A DNA stretch of 64,000 nt from Apostichopus japonicus (lineage: Eukaryota; Echinodermata; Holothuroidea; Aspidochirotida; Stichopodidae): positions 30,878,668 to 30,942,667 of the forward strand of contig NC_092569.1 of NCBI RefSeq assembly GCF_037975245.1, in the 5' to 3' direction. Below, in pieces: positions 62,271-64,000 of this stretch. Every line of letters starts with the position of its first letter. The first letter of the stretch is position 1. The position numbers and the translations under genes are program-made. The notes under the pieces are model-generated. The model did not search any database, had not been told where the DNA came from, and saw only the letters and a list, made by a program, of their open reading frames with translations.

Positions 62271-64000
62271 GCTTATTCAAACACATTTCTAGCAATATTT
62301 AAGAATATTCGCCAATAATAACTCATTGTCGAAGTATAATTAAATTTCTCTCGTGTTCTTCACCATTTTTTCCCATTCCGTCTAGGTTTTTATTTTTACT
62401 GTACGGAGTAGCCTATGAAAGTCTTTATGATTAAAGTTACTGATAACTTATTTGATCAATATAAAGAAATACCATTTCAAAGACGTTTAGAATATTTGCA
62501 CCTGATTATGCAAGTGTCCTTCCTTCTAACACAACAAAGATAACTTTGAATTACTGGTAGCAATTTGGTAATCAAATATTCGACGTCCCATACTGCTTAC
62601 ACATCGACTTTCACCGGTACTGGAATATAAATATGAATGTTCATGCTTATTTTCAATAACCAGTCAAATATAGGTGAATAAAGAACTTTTGATTTCAAGT
62701 GTCGTATACGCCACTTTGCATATATACTGATGAAGTTGTACAGTGATGAGTGGGATTGAGATACGTTAGGAATATGGGATATTGGAAATGGTTCTGTTAA
62801 AGTTCTAAAACAAAGTCGACCGGAAGAGCCCCCTCTATTCGATTCCCGGGGTAAATGGATCGGGGAGAACCTTTTCATCATATACTCTATGAAATATATA
62901 TTTGTGAAATATGCTAAGCGACAATTCAATCATATTTTTCCACCATTATTGAAGCAATATCCGTCAACATTTATTTAATGATTTATTCAATTAGATTACA
63001 TTGTCGGAACGTTGTATTCGTTGTAATAAACTTTCTCTCGTGCAATGATAAGTGAGGGATAAGGGGTGTTGAAAGTGGTTCTGGTAAAGTGGCAACAAAT
63101 ATTTATAAATGATATGCGCTTATTCAAACACATTTCTAGCAATATATAAGAATATTCGCCAATAACAACTCATTGTCGGAATATTATAAAATTTCTCTCG
63201 TGTTCTTCACCATTTTCTCCCATTCCGTGTAAGTGTGTTAATTTTTACTGTACAGAGTAGCCTTACCAAGTCCTTACCATTTTTGTTACTGAAAAAAATT
63301 GATCAATACAAATAAATACCATTCCAAAGACGTTTAGAATATTTCTACCTGCTTATGTTTGTGTTATGTCCCACCCTCTAACACAGCAAACACCACTTTG
63401 AATATCTGGTAGCAATTTGGTAATACAATATTCGGCGTCCCATACTGCTAGCGATTCCTGTCATCGGACATATCGATTTTTCACCGATTCTAGGATATAA
63501 AAATCAACATTCATGTATATGTGTCAATTATCAATCACATATATGTGAATAAAGATGTTTTGATTTCAAGTGTCGTATACGCCACCTTTGTATATAAAAT
63601 AAATTAGTGTACAGTGATGAACGGGATTGGGATACATTAGGAATATGGAATATTGGAAATGGTTCTGTTAAAGTTCTAAACAAAAAATAATGGAAGAGAC
63701 CCCTCTGTTCGATTCCGGTGGGTATATGGATCGATGGACAACCTTTACAACATATACTCTATGAAATAATTATTTGTGGAGTTGATAAGCGATTATTTAA
63801 ACATATTTATTCACCTATATGTGAGCAACATCCTTTATTTTTATTTGATCGTTTTTAAAATTAGATTACATTGTTGGAACATTGTATATTTTGTTATAAT
63901 TTTCCAGATAATCACTTTACTTTGTTCGTGTTCGTGGGAGTGGGAATAGTAGTTTTAATTTCTTATACGAATTAATCGTGGTAAGTTTAGTAAATAGCTG
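62271..64000. repeat. Two-copy direct repeat (~850 bp) at the window edge
   Basis: Copies begin at 62271 and 63118, both with GCTTATTCAAACACATTTCT, TAAGAATATTCGCCAATAA, CTCTCGTGTTCTTCACCATT and TTTCAAGTGTCGTATACGCCAC. They are related to 43081-43740. The right end of the window appears to enter a further repeat unit. No gene recognised. Confidence 0.75.

Overview
The window is metazoan nuclear DNA: AT-rich, intron-rich, dense in LINE remnants, DNA transposons and TA microsatellites. It carries three complete, same-strand (minus) paralogous genes for secreted fibrinogen-related proteins that combine a fibrinogen C-terminal domain (FReD) with EGF domains. The combination of lectin-type FReD/EGF/TIL modules, Tx1-like and R2-like LINEs and a P2X7-like domain gene would fit a marine invertebrate, possibly an echinoderm such as a sea cucumber. 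That assignment is inference; the sequence alone does not prove the species.

Layout (plus coordinates; all three genes read right to left). 1-3.7 kb: unassigned AT-rich DNA and a ~430 bp TA tract. 3.7-9.7 kb: downstream flank of gene A, interrupted by a Tx1/L1-like LINE remnant that is itself split by a ~3 kb DNA transposon flanked by TTAA. 9.8-17.2 kb: gene A (4 coding exons, 378 aa: signal peptide, EGF, FReD). 17.2-25.7 kb: upstream flank of A and downstream flank of B, with two further LINE fragments. 25.8-38.4 kb: gene B (8 coding exons, 599 aa: signal peptide, micro-exon, two-thirds of a FReD, TIL-type Cys-rich domain, EGF, FReD). 38.4-45.5 kb: flanks, with a 2.5 kb LINE insertion that is absent at the matching place upstream of C. 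45.6-60.1 kb: gene C (10 coding exons, 746 aa: as B but with three EGF exons). 60.1-64 kb: upstream flank of C and the start of another repeat unit.

The three genes arose by tandem segmental duplication: exons, introns and flanks all align. B and C are close relatives and A is older. They differ by whole-exon modules whose boundaries keep the frame: a four-exon cassette (FReD1 + TIL) is missing from A, and the EGF exon is doubled in C. The most striking shared feature is an 80-89 residue Cys/Tyr-rich insertion in the final FReD exon. It sits between the conserved WWY and SC-G-YSN motifs, next to the ligand-binding face in known FReD lectins. Its core differs strongly in length and sequence among paralogs while its flanks are nearly invariant, and its DNA resembles interrupted trinucleotide repeats. 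This looks like a diversified recognition or adhesion loop, and it is the best candidate here for something not described before. Reading frames and splice sites were worked out by eye; no database search was possible.
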